Positions 1 to 9,304 of a stretch of 64,000 nt of DNA are shown here, one piece after another (the first letter of the stretch is position 1; each line of letters opens with the position of its first letter). Made by a program: the position numbers and the translations under genes. The notes beneath the pieces are model-generated. The model did no database searches, had not been told where the DNA came from, and was given only the letters and a program-made list of their open reading frames with translations. This DNA is from Bradyrhizobium sp. ISRA464. Lineage in GTDB: Bacteria; Pseudomonadota; Alphaproteobacteria; Rhizobiales; Xanthobacteraceae. The stretch is from positions 6,262,001 through 6,326,000 of the forward strand of contig NZ_CP094526.1 in NCBI RefSeq assembly GCF_029910095.1. The letters run 5' to 3'.

Positions 1-159
1 ACCCAGGACCGGGGGTTGGTTGTTGCTTACGCCGGGCGGGTCTATCCCGGCGCCAAGATCTTCGAACGCGACGAACTCTCGCATGAGCGATGGCAATCGT
101 GGCCCATAACCGCGAGGATGCACCTGCTGCCCGCGCCGTTCGAATGCGGATGCCCCTAA
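1..159 (+). CDS. C-terminal end of an unidentified protein (partial)
   Basis: Frame 1 is open from the first base to a TAA at 157-159 and gives 52 residues ending in ...PFECGCP. I do not recognise the family. The composition (GRVYPGAKIFERDELSHE, later two Cys close to the end) looks like real protein. The stop is followed at once by a palindromic repeat, which is a usual position for such elements. The 5' part lies outside the window, so function cannot be assigned. Confidence 0.45.
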   Translation, partial: TQDRGLVVAYAGRVYPGAKIFERDELSHERWQSWPITARMHLLPAPFECGCP

Positions 160-196
160 AGCGCGATGAGATTGGGATCATTGATCATCGCGCTTT
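158..196. repeat. Palindromic intergenic repeat with 12-bp arms
   Basis: The arms AAAGCGCGATGA (158-169) and TCATCGCGCTTT (185-196) are perfect reverse complements around a 15-nt centre. The sequence continues with a TTGAGCAAGATTTCCGC-like tail to about 230. From memory this matches a dispersed palindromic (RIME-like) element common in Bradyrhizobium intergenic DNA. As RNA it would also form a hairpin right after the preceding stop codon. Confidence 0.6.
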
Positions 197-533
197 GGCT
201 TCGTACTTGAGCAAGATTTCCGCAAAAGCTAAAAGGCCGGATTTCGCGTGTGCAGCATGACGTGTACTTCGTGACGACGTCGCGAGTCCACGTCAGCAAG
301 AACATCACCCTATCAGCCACCTCGCTGGCCTCGAGGAGATTTTCGGAAAATCCCAGGCCCGTCTCAGCTTTTCGGGCGGCTCGTCCGCGAGGAGCGCGCG
401 TCAACCACACCAAGGTCGTCCTCGCGCCGCGCATGTTTCGCCCAGCTCACCAGCCCGCTTAAGCAAGCATTTGAGACGGATCGCGACCCAAGCCAATCAA
501 CTGAAAAATTGAAGAAGAGCGCCTTGGCCTCGA
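197..533. other. Intergenic, no gene recognised
   Basis: The first part is the tail of the palindromic repeat. The short frames in the rest carry no recognisable motif or ribosome binding site. Confidence 0.4.
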
Positions 534-1367
534 TTAACCAACTGGTTCTTCTGCCGAGATTGCAGATTGACACGAGACGTAGGCGCTTGAGACAAGCTTA
601 TAACAACAGCACGCTTTTTGCTCGAGTTTCTTGCGCTCGTCGATCTGCAGAAAGCCCCGTATCTTGCGAATTAGTCCTTGTTCTTCGAATCGGATCAGCG
701 TCTCCGTGACGCCTGCACGACCCAGTCCCAAGACGTTGGAAAGGTAGTCACGCGTCACGGGCAGCATGCGGGCTTCGGCAGCATCGCTCGCCAAACAGAG
801 CCAGGACGCGAGCCGCTGTTCCCGATTATGCCGAACTCCGCACAATCCCGTCTGAACGCATTGAAACGTCAGCGCTTGAACGTACTCAAAAAGGCGATCT
901 CGGATCACAGGACGTCCCTTTATCACCCGGCGCAAATCCTCAACAGGGATCCTGCGCGCGCGCCCGTGAAAGAGCACAACCGATTGATGCGTCGAACGAC
1001 GCCCTCCCCACAAGAACGAACCGCCGACCAGACCCCGGTAGCCCACGACCGCCGTTTCAAGCATGCTTCCCCCCGCGGCAACCCTAAGCGAGATGAGCCC
1101 TGAGTCGATGAAGTAGACGTGCTCGACATGTCCTTTCGGCTCTTGCAGGATCATGCGCTCTTTCAGCACAATCGGCTCAAGGCATTTTCCGATCGCGGTA
1201 CGGTCTCGCAGGGGGAGGCTCGTCAGGATCGCATTCTCGACAAAAGGCCGCTTCTTACGCGTCGCAAAGGGCCGGTGCGGCATCGGCCATGCGCCGTACA
1301 CCGGTTTGCGAGCTGCATTTCTGGAACCGGCAGGCGCGTCGACGACGGCGGACACGTGGTCGGTCAT
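534..1367 (-). CDS. Crp/Fnr-family transcriptional regulator
   Basis: The 277-residue protein has a long N-terminal extension of about 40 residues, then a cyclic-nucleotide-binding-like beta-barrel (around residues 45-165, with the FIDSGLISL and GYRGLVGG segments). A C-terminal winged helix-turn-helix follows (around residues 205-245, TRDYLSNVLGLGRAGVTETL). The start is supported by GGAGAGG just upstream of the ATG. It lacks the Fnr Cys cluster and the residues that bind cAMP are not evident, so the signal is unknown. The C-terminal tail has three adjacent Cys (KACCCYKL), which is unusual. Genes of this subfamily are numerous in Bradyrhizobium. No target operon is visible nearby. Confidence 0.85.
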   Translation of the reverse strand: MTDHVSAVVDAPAGSRNAARKPVYGAWPMPHRPFATRKKRPFVENAILTSLPLRDRTAIGKCLEPIVLKERMILQEPKGHVEHVYFIDSGLISLRVAAGGSMLETAVVGYRGLVGGSFLWGGRRSTHQSVVLFHGRARRIPVEDLRRVIKGRPVIRDRLFEYVQALTFQCVQTGLCGVRHNREQRLASWLCLASDAAEARMLPVTRDYLSNVLGLGRAGVTETLIRFEEQGLIRKIRGFLQIDERKKLEQKACCCYKLVSSAYVSCQSAISAEEPVG

Positions 1368-1420
1368 GGTCCCTCTCCGGCCGAGCGGTTTTGTGCATCA
1401 CGCAGTCAGTAGCCCGGCCT

Positions 1421-1618
1421 CTACCGAAACGAGGGCCGGGCCGGGTCCCTCTTGTCAGGAGGCGATAAATCGCGCTGCGCCATAGGCTCGCGGCAGTTCG
1501 GCTCTTCCGCGCGTTTTACGACGTCGCGTAAGACAATTTCGGATAGCCATACAACCAGCTCTTTGAGGCGCGCATTCTCTTGCTTGCAACGCTCCAGCTC
1601 ATCGCGCTCGTCTGTCAT
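1421..1618 (-). CDS. Small coiled-coil hypothetical protein
   Basis: A 65-residue protein opening with TDERDELERCKQENARLKEL, a clear heptad-like coiled coil, followed by a charged tail. It lies upstream of the Crp/Fnr gene on the same strand, about 50 bp away. Similar short DELERCxQENARLKELV proteins occur widely in Bradyrhizobium (from memory). Function is unknown, and no strong ribosome binding site is visible. Confidence 0.55.
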   Translation of the reverse strand: MTDERDELERCKQENARLKELVVWLSEIVLRDVVKRAEEPNCREPMAQRDLSPPDKRDPARPSFR

Positions 1619-2449
1619 TGTTGATGCTTCATGGAGACTTTGTCGTCATGGTTCAGTCATGATTGATGTAAAACCTGCGCAAGACAAGAATGCTCCGACG
1701 AACACCGCACGTCGGGTACAAACAATCGAGCTTCTGGGCGGAGTGTGTGATCCCGGCCTCAGATTGGATCGTTTCGTACAGCTGGCGGATGGATCTCAGG
1801 AGCTTTCCATGGCGCCGCAGATGATCGGGGCACGACGACATCGCGGCGTCCCAAGCCCGCATGGGGTTGTCCGACAGACCGAGAACGCTCTGGCACCAGC
1901 GTGAGCGCGATTCGCAGGGCGAATGGCTGTTGATGCCATCGTTCTAGAAGAGAATCGCGAAGGGCTGCCTGATGTTGCAAGGCGCAACCAAGCTTGGCAT
2001 CTCGCGTCATCGGGCTCGATCAACGTCAAGAACGGGCCGCGATCAACCCATCGTTCTCTCCAGGTGGAGTGCATCACATGCACGCTCGCTTCTTAACGAT
2101 CCTGCCGATTGGAGGCTTCCTCGACGGCAACGGTACTCTTCGCACCGATCAGGTTCGACATACCTTGTGTTGCGCGAGAAACTCTGCAGCGCTTCTCGTT
2201 CTGTTGACCTCCGGGCAACTCGTCGCTCGTCCGTCGATACCGCGGTCGATCGTGACGCTGTCGCACGGACGCCGATGCGATCGGCGCGTTTGGAGTCGAG
2301 TTGTTCAAGATCTATGCCGCTGGCCGCCAAGCGGGTCGGGGTGATGTCCCCTTGCTCAACTGGCAGAACTAGGATGGCTTTGCCCCGCGAGCCGGCATGC
2401 AGGCCGGCTTGTCATGCCCTCGACCAGCTTTGACCGCTGAGCATTTGGG
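1619..2449. other. Intergenic, no gene recognised
   Basis: Several overlapping frames of 70-150 codons exist on both strands, but none has a recognisable motif, consistent codon pattern or good ribosome binding site. Nothing is supported. Confidence 0.4.
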
Positions 2450-2689
2450 TCAGTAGGGCCGCCCATAGACACGACGCTCGCGCGCAAAGGCAAACCTCGG
2501 ATTAATGCCGCAATAAGCGTACGTGCCGGAAGCCGTCGCCATGCATTGCGCGTAGCTTGCGAATTGGCAGTTGCCTGGATAACCCCAAATCCGCCCCTGC
2601 AGGCAGTAAGGATAATCTCGAGCGGCGGCGGAAGTTGATCCGGCCGCTGCCAGCGCGGCAGCAGCGCATACAAACAGAAGACGGCGCAT
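2450..2689 (-). CDS. DUF3551-family small secreted protein
   Basis: A 79-residue protein with an N-terminal signal peptide (MRRLLFVCAAAALAAAGSTS) and the compact Cys-containing core of DUF3551. The core includes DYPYCLQG, CQFASYAQCMATASG and a final YCGINPRF, i.e. four conserved Cys. AGGAG lies 6 nt before the ATG. DUF3551 proteins are abundant, mostly periplasmic or secreted, and of unknown function in Bradyrhizobium; several copies per genome is normal. Confidence 0.85.
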   Translation of the reverse strand: MRRLLFVCAAAALAAAGSTSAAARDYPYCLQGRIWGYPGNCQFASYAQCMATASGTYAYCGINPRFAFARERRVYGRPY

Positions 2690-3278
2690 GAAGAGCTCCT
2701 CTGTCCTGGTCGATCAGATAGGGCGGCCACAGAGCCATTCGCTGAACCGAGATCGACCGCTCGCTCAAGATGGCGACTCAAGTCTCACCCGTCAATCGAT
2801 ATGACGATCCGCTCGGCCAGCTTTCTGCCGCGGGGCCGGCCAGTTTCGCGCGCGAGGCCTGCCAACACCGTAGCTCAGCCCTGACCAGACGTGCGGTACA
2901 TGTTTGAAGAACGCCTCCCCCGTCAGAGATGAATGATGAACTCTTTAGCTCACGGGCGCTCGTCACAATCATGAACTGATCGACGCGGCCGTGGCTGCCA
3001 CACTGCCCAAATTGATGCGCCAGGTCGCGCCGGTTATCTGCAATTTCGAATCATTCTGTAGATATGACGATTGTATGTCTTGACTTCTCCAAGAATAATT
3101 TGCGGACAAGCGTCGGAAACCCAACAGACAGTGTGAGTTTGGCCGAGCATACTGCCATCCGTGTTGGATTGAAGCTCAGCTCATAGCCGAACATCGGAGC
3201 GGAACTACCGTCCGCCTCCGCGACAGTCTTGCGACCGCAATCTCGGGATGTGTATTCGCTTGAGAAAGGTACGGCGCC
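2690..3278. other. Intergenic, no gene recognised
   Basis: No convincing frame. The region just before 3279 probably contains the phasin promoter, but I see no clear -35/-10 pair. Confidence 0.4.
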
Positions 3279-3734
3279 ATGAGTGAGAGCGAACCAAATG
3301 GACAACACGGCTTCGCGATGTCGTTGTTCACGCTCCCGAGAGCCACGTCGCCAGCCACAACTGGCGAACACGCCGCCCAGAGCATCGCCAGCGCTCAAGA
3401 CGCCTGCAGGAAGATCAAGGCCATATCGCAGGAGATGGCGGCGACGTTGCGTGAAACGTACTCACGGAACGCCAGAAGCGTAACTGACTATGGCCTCAAG
3501 GTCATCGAACTCTCCAACGCCAATACCACGTCCGCGATCGATTTTTTCACCCATCTCCTGGAGAGCAAATCAGTGACGGACGTCCTCATCCTGTCCGCAA
3601 CTGAGGCGCGCAGGTCGTTCGAGACCACATCGGCACTGAACCGCGAACTCCTGGAGCTTGCGCAGAAACTTGCGAAGGACACCGCAGAGCCGATGAGGAA
3701 GAGCGTCACGAAGGCTCTGTGTCAACCCAGCTAA
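3279..3734 (+). CDS. Phasin-family protein
   Basis: The 151-residue, largely helical protein has the phasin signature (about residues 30-140, e.g. NARSVTDYGLKVIELSNANT and DVLILSATEARRSFE). Phasins coat polyhydroxyalkanoate granules. Bradyrhizobium has many paralogues, some of them stress- or symbiosis-induced. GAGAAAGG lies about 10 nt upstream of the ATG. It is followed after 59 bp by a small gene on the same strand, which may be co-transcribed. Confidence 0.85.
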   Translation: MSESEPNGQHGFAMSLFTLPRATSPATTGEHAAQSIASAQDACRKIKAISQEMAATLRETYSRNARSVTDYGLKVIELSNANTTSAIDFFTHLLESKSVTDVLILSATEARRSFETTSALNRELLELAQKLAKDTAEPMRKSVTKALCQPS

Positions 3735-3793
3735 AGTGGCGCTGCTCCAATCGGACGGTTTCAATCACGAGAACCAAATCCAAGGAGGCTCAC

Positions 3794-4015
3794 ATGGGTA
3801 TGGTGATGGTCAAATGCCCGCAGACCGGACGCGCGATCCCGACTGGCCTCACGATCGATCGTGAGGGTTTTCGGCGTAGCGCAGTTTTCTTCAGCAGAAC
3901 CCACTGCCCGATCTGCCGCGCCGATCATATGTGGTTCGCGCAGGACGCGTGGGTCGACGAGCCGAACACCTTGCCGCCGTGCCGCCCCGCCAAGCCCCAA
4001 CAGTCGTTCGTCTGA
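3794..4015 (+). CDS. Small protein with a possible zinc-binding Cys cluster
   Basis: A 73-residue protein with a strong AGGAGG ribosome binding site 6 nt before the ATG. It has a KCPQTGRAIPTG segment near the N terminus and THCPICRADHMWF in the middle: three Cys and His residues that could make a small zinc ribbon. Similar short proteins with CP.TG and HCP.C segments are common hypotheticals in Bradyrhizobium (from memory). Function is unknown. Confidence 0.7.
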   Translation: MGMVMVKCPQTGRAIPTGLTIDREGFRRSAVFFSRTHCPICRADHMWFAQDAWVDEPNTLPPCRPAKPQQSFV

Positions 4016-4085
4016 GGAAAGTCCTCTGCTTGGTCAACGATTGCGATGGAACCGACATCATGGCCGACATGCAAATTCAACCGCA

Positions 4086-4490
4086 ATGTCTACTTGGCGG
4101 CTGCAGGCCAAGGACTTTCTTGAAGGGGCACGGCGGATGAAGCCGGGTCCCACGCGCAACGAGCTGCGCGAGGTGGCCAAAGTGTTACGCGCGATTGCCA
4201 AGCTCGACGAGCATCTGCGGATCGCGCCAAACGGGGTGAGGCGACAGGCCGCTGATCGCCTCTCCTCACCTTCCGGCAACGACGTTCCGATTACAGGGAC
4301 GTCTCGCCAGTCGTCGAAAGAGGCGGTGCCTTGGAGCAGCCTTGTGGTGAGGCCTACTCAAACCGCGACGTTGCCCCCTCCTCGGCATACATCCCGTCGA
4401 TCCGACGACGCATCAGCGCGTAGCATGCGCAAGCCGAGGCCTGGAGCCGCGGCCGGTCGATCTCGATCATCCCCCGCCGGTCAGACCTGA
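4086..4490 (+). CDS. Hypothetical protein, doubtful 3' half
   Basis: The frame opens at 4086 (MSTWRLQAKDFLEGARR) with an alternative start at 4137 (MKPGPTRNELREVAKVL). The first 60 residues look protein-like and helical (VAKVLRAIAKLDEHLRIAP). The last 45 codons overlap the opposite-strand Crp/Fnr gene and are low complexity. A short real gene that lost its stop, or a non-coding frame, are both possible. Confidence 0.3.
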   Translation: MSTWRLQAKDFLEGARRMKPGPTRNELREVAKVLRAIAKLDEHLRIAPNGVRRQAADRLSSPSGNDVPITGTSRQSSKEAVPWSSLVVRPTQTATLPPPRHTSRRSDDASARSMRKPRPGAAAGRSRSSPAGQT

Positions 4491-5109
4491 TGGCACCGGC
4501 GGCCCGCAACTTGCTCATCTCCAGCGTCACCGTCGTCCGCTGCACCCCGAGCAGTTGCGCGAGTGCTTCCTGGGTGAGAGGCAGGACGTCGTCCGCAACG
4601 CGATCGCGCAGCTGCAAAAGCCAGCGTGCGATACGAGCCTCCACAGGGTGCAGCGCGTTGCAGGCAGCCACGTGTTGCAGCTGAAGGAAGAGCGCGCGAG
4701 TGTGAAGCTCGACAACGTGCCTGATGGCTGGACTTCGCGCGTAAGCGAACCGAAACTTTGCGGCGGAGATCTGCGACACGGTGCCGGCCACGCGAACGAT
4801 GGCGGTAACTGAAGACTGCGAGTGTCCAAGTATGGACAGCAACGGCCCGACCGCGCCTTCCCGCCCGATCAACGTGGTGGCGACTGTCTGGCCGTCAGGC
4901 ATATCGATCATCAACGTTACGGCGCCGCTATGAGGAAAATAGACCTGATCGAGCTCTTCGCCTGATCGAACCAGCAGGGCGTTTGGCTTCAACGACAGGT
5001 TGCGAAAATGGGGCGCGAGCAAACCGAAGTCTGCAGGCGCCAGTGCGGCCAGGAGCCGATTCCCAACCTTGGTCGAGGCCCTCGTCACAGGCTGCTTGCC
5101 TGCCGCCAA
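4354..5109 (-). CDS. Crp/Fnr-family transcriptional regulator
   Basis: A 251-residue regulator with a cyclic-nucleotide-binding-like domain (about residues 18-140, DQVYFPHSGAVTLMIDMPDG and REGAVG) and a C-terminal winged helix with the helix-turn-helix LTQEALAQLLGVQRTTVT (about 180-200). This is the DNR-like subgroup that lacks Fnr's Fe-S Cys. The upstream start is a TTG with a weak ribosome binding site, so the true N terminus may be a little downstream. With the gene at 534-1367 this makes two Crp/Fnr regulators within 5 kb. The ligand is unknown. Confidence 0.85.
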   Translation of the reverse strand: MAAGKQPVTRASTKVGNRLLAALAPADFGLLAPHFRNLSLKPNALLVRSGEELDQVYFPHSGAVTLMIDMPDGQTVATTLIGREGAVGPLLSILGHSQSSVTAIVRVAGTVSQISAAKFRFAYARSPAIRHVVELHTRALFLQLQHVAACNALHPVEARIARWLLQLRDRVADDVLPLTQEALAQLLGVQRTTVTLEMSKLRAAGAIRSDRRGMIEIDRPRLQASACACYALMRRRIDGMYAEEGATSRFE

Positions 5110-6477
5110 GAGCCCGGAGGAAGAGGTACGTTCATTGCAATGTCCCGGATGCTGGCAGATCCCGTTTGCGCACTTCCGTCACTCATTCGCTGAGGTCGCG
5201 TGCGCCCCATACGGAAAAGGTACCTGACGCCCGCTCATCCAAGGTCAAGCGAGCTCGTCGTTAGAAGTTGACCAATGCCATACAATACAGACAGTGCCAC
5301 GCCCACAGCGTAGAGATAGACAGCAAGTTGAGGCCAGAATTCACCGTCACGGTCGAACATTAGCGCCCGTATTGTTATTGATCGGATGTTTGTCCACATA
5401 GAACCTCAAAGGAAGCGGCCGATCGGAAATCCTGTCGATTGCGATCTCCGCCGCCGCCGGAAGGCGCCAAACCCTCTTGGGTGTGCTCCGGCGACGAAGA
5501 AAGTCGGGCAAGATGCTCGTTATCACCCCCGCGGCTTCGGTACTATGTGCCGCGCGTCATGGACCAATCGGATTAGGATCGCAATTGAACCTCTCATTGC
5601 GCAAATATTGGTCACACCAGCTCAGACGCACTCTGCTGCCATATCCCAAGATAAATGCTCCGATGAGCACCGCACGAAACGTACGGAAGATCCCGCTTCC
5701 TACGCGAACGTGTCTCCGCAGCTCCAGATTGGAACGAATCGTACCAACGCTCTGCTGGCCGCCAGCTTGGACTTGCTCTCCAAGAGCTGCGGTCGTGACG
5801 TGAAGGCAACCGAACTCACTAAAACCGCGTGAGCACTCGACTATTGGTTTGCCGCGGCAAGAATGGCTTGGTCCCTCCGTGGCGCCAAGGAGCCGATCGC
5901 GCTCGCAGAATTTGGTAGGTCTTCGACCGGCCGCACGTTTGCGCAAGAAGCGCGCGGCGCACGCAGGATCTGAACGCAGCCGCCCTCGTGTAGCCGGAGG
6001 CGCGGATCGAGCATCCTGCCTGGCGGGGTCCATGAACTGTCAAAGCTTTCCTTTCAGCGCATCGCGGGTTCAGCCTGCACCCGGCGCGCCGAGGTCCGCT
6101 TGATCGATGGGCGGACATTTATGCTTACGTTGCCCGGTCGCAGGTGACCCCGCTTGATAAACCGGCCCTGGCCCGACTTCACGAAGGTCCCCGCTGGCCA
6201 TCCGTCGCGATGCAAGGTGAACGCCAGCTGAATGCTCTGTGATCACGACAAGACGCTCTCGATCGTTGCTGCACGCAAACTTCTGTGCCGCCGCAAAGTG
6301 AGATGAGTAATTCCGCGAAATCGCCTGAAAATCACTCAACGATGACCACACGAAGCAGATTGTTATGACAGCCGCGCCGTTCGCACGATTGACGCGATGT
6401 GACGGGTCTGTCGAGGCGAATGGCGCGGGGAATCATCAAATCGTTCCCTCGCAAAACACTCAATCCAGGAGACAAGG
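5110..6477. other. Long stretch without a supported gene
   Basis: About 1.4 kb with only overlapping, motif-free frames on both strands (e.g. 5386-5832, 5557-6033). It may be decayed sequence. A weak sigma-54-like match near 5139-5154 has no gene behind it. Confidence 0.4.
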
Positions 6478-6777
6478 ATGACGTTAGTGAAGACCTCTGT
6501 GATCGCATGCGCCCTTTCGGCTTTGCTTGCGGGCCCTGTGCTTGCGCAAGGTCCGTCAGCCGACACCAAGGGTCGCAATGGCGCGCAGAGCATCCAGGGC
6601 GGCATGAGCGAAGATGAGGACTTGGCCCCTGAGCCTCACGCCACGGGTGGAAAGATGGGCGTGAAATCGACGAAATCGACTAAGGACACCAAGGGTGCGG
6701 CCGGCACCGCCACGCACAAGGGGACAGTTGGCGATTCCGCAACCAGCGGCGCGCCGGTAAGCGGCAAACGCCAATAA
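6478..6777 (+). CDS. Small secreted protein, Lys/Thr/Gly-rich
   Basis: A 99-residue protein with a classical signal peptide (TLVKTSVIACALSALLAGPV, cleavage after LAQ) and a disordered low-complexity mature part with KSTKSTKDTKG-type repeats. AGGAGACAAGG directly precedes the ATG, and a strong intrinsic terminator follows 22 bp after the stop, so this is a single-gene transcription unit. Function unknown. Similar short, hydrophilic exported proteins are common in Bradyrhizobium. Confidence 0.75.
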   Translation: MTLVKTSVIACALSALLAGPVLAQGPSADTKGRNGAQSIQGGMSEDEDLAPEPHATGGKMGVKSTKSTKDTKGAAGTATHKGTVGDSATSGAPVSGKRQ

Positions 6778-6798
6778 CGCGTACGCCTACGTCCGCAA

Positions 6799-6829
6799 AC
6801 CTCCGGCCGCGCTGCGGCCGGAGGTTTTT
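6799..6829 (+). terminator. Rho-independent terminator
   Basis: A 12-bp GC-rich stem (ACCTCCGGCCGC / GCGGCCGGAGGT) with a 3-nt loop, followed by five T. It ends the small secreted-protein gene at 6478-6777. Confidence 0.9.
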
Positions 6830-7262
6830 GTGCGACGACGACCCACTGGCACGGCCACCACCAGAAACGCCCCTTTGTAAAGTCCAACCTAGTTGAGGTC
6901 GGACACCTGCGCCTTCATTGACCAGGCGGACGATGTCGAGGACGGCACGCAACGAGGTCGCGACGAGGAAACCGATGATCGAGTTTGGTCAGGCTTCACG
7001 ATCCGCCTGCGGTAACATGACCAGCCGGATCGGCCACCCAAGGCTCAGTTCGAGCCTGCGGCCTCCTCCTAAGTGATCTCCGCTGGGGGCGGCAAATCTG
7101 GATCGTGGGACGTGGCACGGACCGTACCGTTATGTTGCTACCAGAACACGCCTGCCAGGCGTCGGCTTCACATCAGTCCATTCTGTACAAAATTTGCGCA
7201 CCGACAACGCACCCACTCGCTTATGCATCGCTCGGGCGATGTCTGCTCACTCCCAGACTTGG
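6830..7262. other. Intergenic; possible small RNA upstream of an orphan terminator
   Basis: No convincing gene. At 7225-7240 the sequence CATCGC-TCGG-GCGATG forms a short hairpin about 25 nt ahead of the terminator at 7263, which would suit the 3' half of a small RNA. No tRNA fold could be drawn. Confidence 0.3.
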
Positions 7263-7286
7263 GCCCCGCTTCGGCGGGGCTTTTTT
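7263..7286 (+). terminator. Orphan Rho-independent terminator
   Basis: GCCCCGC-TTCG-GCGGGGC followed by TTTTTT: a 7-bp GC stem with a UUCG tetraloop. No protein gene ends on the + strand just upstream, so it may end a small RNA or mark a lost gene. Confidence 0.85.
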
Positions 7287-7816
7287 GTGCCTATTTTCCG
7301 CCCTCGGCTGATCGGCCAACGCTTTCGCCAAGATGCCGGACCCCGCTGCGCCGCGCGAAGGTTTTTGACACTGGCGACGGCTTTTTTGCAGGTCACAGTG
7401 ATCCCGCAATACCCAGAGATCGGAGCTGGCGACGATCCAACTTACAATCCACCCCGCCGCGTAGATCCCCCGGCCGGGATGCACGCCAGCCGAATTCAAT
7501 TCACGATGTCCGGTTGACGACGCGTTATGCCTTGAATCAGACACTGAGGCGCAAGCATCCCGTTGAGGAGACCGAACCACGTGGTCCCGCCTCCGTTCAA
7601 ACGCAGCCAGAACGATGGCACGTCGTTTGCTGGAGGACTGTAAAGGATCCGCAGGCTGGGGCTGTCTCGCAGTCACCGACCAGACGTTCACAGATGTGGG
7701 CTGCCGTAGTTGGCGCTTGGTGAAACCGCCAATTGGGAAGCCATGACAAAACGTGCGCGGCCGCTCCAAGACGCAGTGCAGCAGCGCCACTCGCATCACG
7801 CCATCGAGGACCAGCT
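7287..7816. other. Intergenic upstream of the monooxygenase gene
   Basis: No recognisable gene. The frame of the gene at 7817 stays open upstream to 7733, but the strong ribosome binding site belongs to 7817. Confidence 0.4.
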
Positions 7817-8983
7817 ATGAACGCGCCGCCAGGGACGATCACGCGAGAGACTGACATTACGGCTGCAGCCGAGGACACCCTGTCGACGCTCCTCGCCGAG
7901 ATCCGTGCGCGTCGAAACGAGTTCGGCGCCGCACAGAAGGTTCCAGATGACATCATCGACGGCTTCAAGCGCGTTGGCGTCTATCGGGCCATGGTCGCCA
8001 AACGTTTCGGCGGCGAGGAGCGCACTCCGGCCGATTTTTGTCGCCTGATCGAGCGCATTTCCGAGGCGGACGGCTCCGCCGGTTGGGTGGCGAGCTTCGG
8101 TGATGGGGCGTGCTATCTCTCTGCTCTCCCGGATGACACGCTTGGCGAATTATATGCGAATGGCCCCGACGTGGTCTACGCAGGTGCGCTTTTCCCGCTA
8201 CAGCCCGCCAAGCGGAGCATCGGCGGTTTTGTTGTCAATGGCGTGTGGCCGTTCGCCAGCGGCTCGCCCGGTGCGGAGATGATCGGCGTCGGCATCACGG
8301 TGGAAGGTGATCCAGTCGATGGCCTTCCTCGTATCGCCGTCATTCCGGCCGAGAAGGTGACAATTCGCCCCAATTGGGACGTCATCGGCCTGCAAGGCAC
8401 TGGCAGCCACGATTTGGTTGTCAAAGATGTCGTTGTGCCGGAGGAATGGACCTTGATCCGCGGCGGTCCGTCGACGCTCGATGCGCCGATCTACCGTTAT
8501 CCGTCCGTGGTTTTCGCGGCCCAGGCGCACGCGATCGTCGGCGTCGGCATTGCGCGCTCCGCGCTGGACGACGTGATTGCCATGGCCGGAAGCCGTACCT
8601 CGATCACTGGAGCGCCGGTGATGGCGGAGCGTGGCTACGTTCAACTGGAGATGGCCAGAGCTGAAGCCATGCTGCGTTCCGCCCGCTCCTTCTTCTATGA
8701 GGCCACCGATCAGCTGTGGAACGAAGCGCTCAACGGCGTGATCAATCCGAACACGGCGATGCTGATGCGGTTAGCCGCGACAAACGCTGCGCGGCAGAGC
8801 GCCGAAGTTTGCAAGATCGCCTGCGGTCTCGCTGGAGCCGGTTCGGTGTACACGACGAGCAATCTCGCGCGTGCGATGTGTGATAGTTTCGTGGTGGCCC
8901 AGCATGCGGTCTTCAGCGAGGGAACACTTCAGAGCGCTGGCCGACTCTTGCTCGGATATCCGGCGCAGCCGGGCGTTCTATAA
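7817..8983 (+). CDS. Acyl-CoA dehydrogenase-fold flavin-dependent monooxygenase
   Basis: The 388-residue protein has the acyl-CoA dehydrogenase fold: an N-terminal helical domain (to about 110), a beta domain (about 115-215, with GVWPFASGSPGAEM) and a C-terminal helical domain of the Acyl-CoA_dh_2 type. It lacks the catalytic FEG/YEGT glutamate motif of true dehydrogenases. It resembles oxygenase components of two-component flavin monooxygenases (HpaH/C2 group, also IacA-like), which use reduced flavin from a separate reductase. GAGGA 7 nt before the ATG fixes the start. It stands alone; a flavin reductase begins at 63738 but is far away. The substrate is unknown, probably aromatic or indolic. 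Confidence 0.75.
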   Translation: MNAPPGTITRETDITAAAEDTLSTLLAEIRARRNEFGAAQKVPDDIIDGFKRVGVYRAMVAKRFGGEERTPADFCRLIERISEADGSAGWVASFGDGACYLSALPDDTLGELYANGPDVVYAGALFPLQPAKRSIGGFVVNGVWPFASGSPGAEMIGVGITVEGDPVDGLPRIAVIPAEKVTIRPNWDVIGLQGTGSHDLVVKDVVVPEEWTLIRGGPSTLDAPIYRYPSVVFAAQAHAIVGVGIARSALDDVIAMAGSRTSITGAPVMAERGYVQLEMARAEAMLRSARSFFYEATDQLWNEALNGVINPNTAMLMRLAATNAARQSAEVCKIACGLAGAGSVYTTSNLARAMCDSFVVAQHAVFSEGTLQSAGRLLLGYPAQPGVL

Positions 8984-9238
8984 AATCATTCTTCTGCGAA
9001 CATTTCCGCCCTTCGCGCGATAAGACGCTTGCGAGATCAACATGGGGGCATCCCCAATCGTCTGTCCATTTACCTGCGGGGTTGCCGGGTCTGGGCTATG
9101 AAGCGGTCTGCAGCGCGATGCCCTGTTCGGCAACCGCTTCACGCGCAATGCCTGCCGGGTCCAACTCACGAAGTCTCCTCGCGCCAAGTGCTCCTGCCGT
9201 AGCACAATGCCAAATTGAATCCGGACGCAAGGGCGGGC

Positions 9239-9260
9239 TCGTCAGCTTGTCGAAAGCTAG
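9239..9260 (+). promoter_or_regulatory. tts box
   Basis: TCGTCAGCTTGTCGAAAGCT matches the tts box recognised by TtsI, the regulator of rhizobial type III secretion genes. It lies 45 bp upstream of the effector start at 9305, on the same strand. Confidence 0.9.
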
Positions 9261-9285
9261 CACGACTAGACTGGCTAGTCGTGCT
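9259..9285 (+). promoter_or_regulatory. Perfect 11-bp inverted repeat behind the tts box
   Basis: AGCACGACTAG (9259-9269) and CTAGTCGTGCT (9275-9285) are exact reverse complements with a 5-nt spacer. The repeat abuts the tts box and ends 20 nt before the effector start codon. It could be an operator, a leader hairpin or part of the promoter. The other two tts boxes in this window have no such element. Confidence 0.6.
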
Positions 9286-9304
9286 GCGAACGTACGAGGT
9301 GAGA

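Noticed and set aside
5139..5154. Sigma-54-like match on the + strand
   Set aside because: Three mismatches and no gene downstream.
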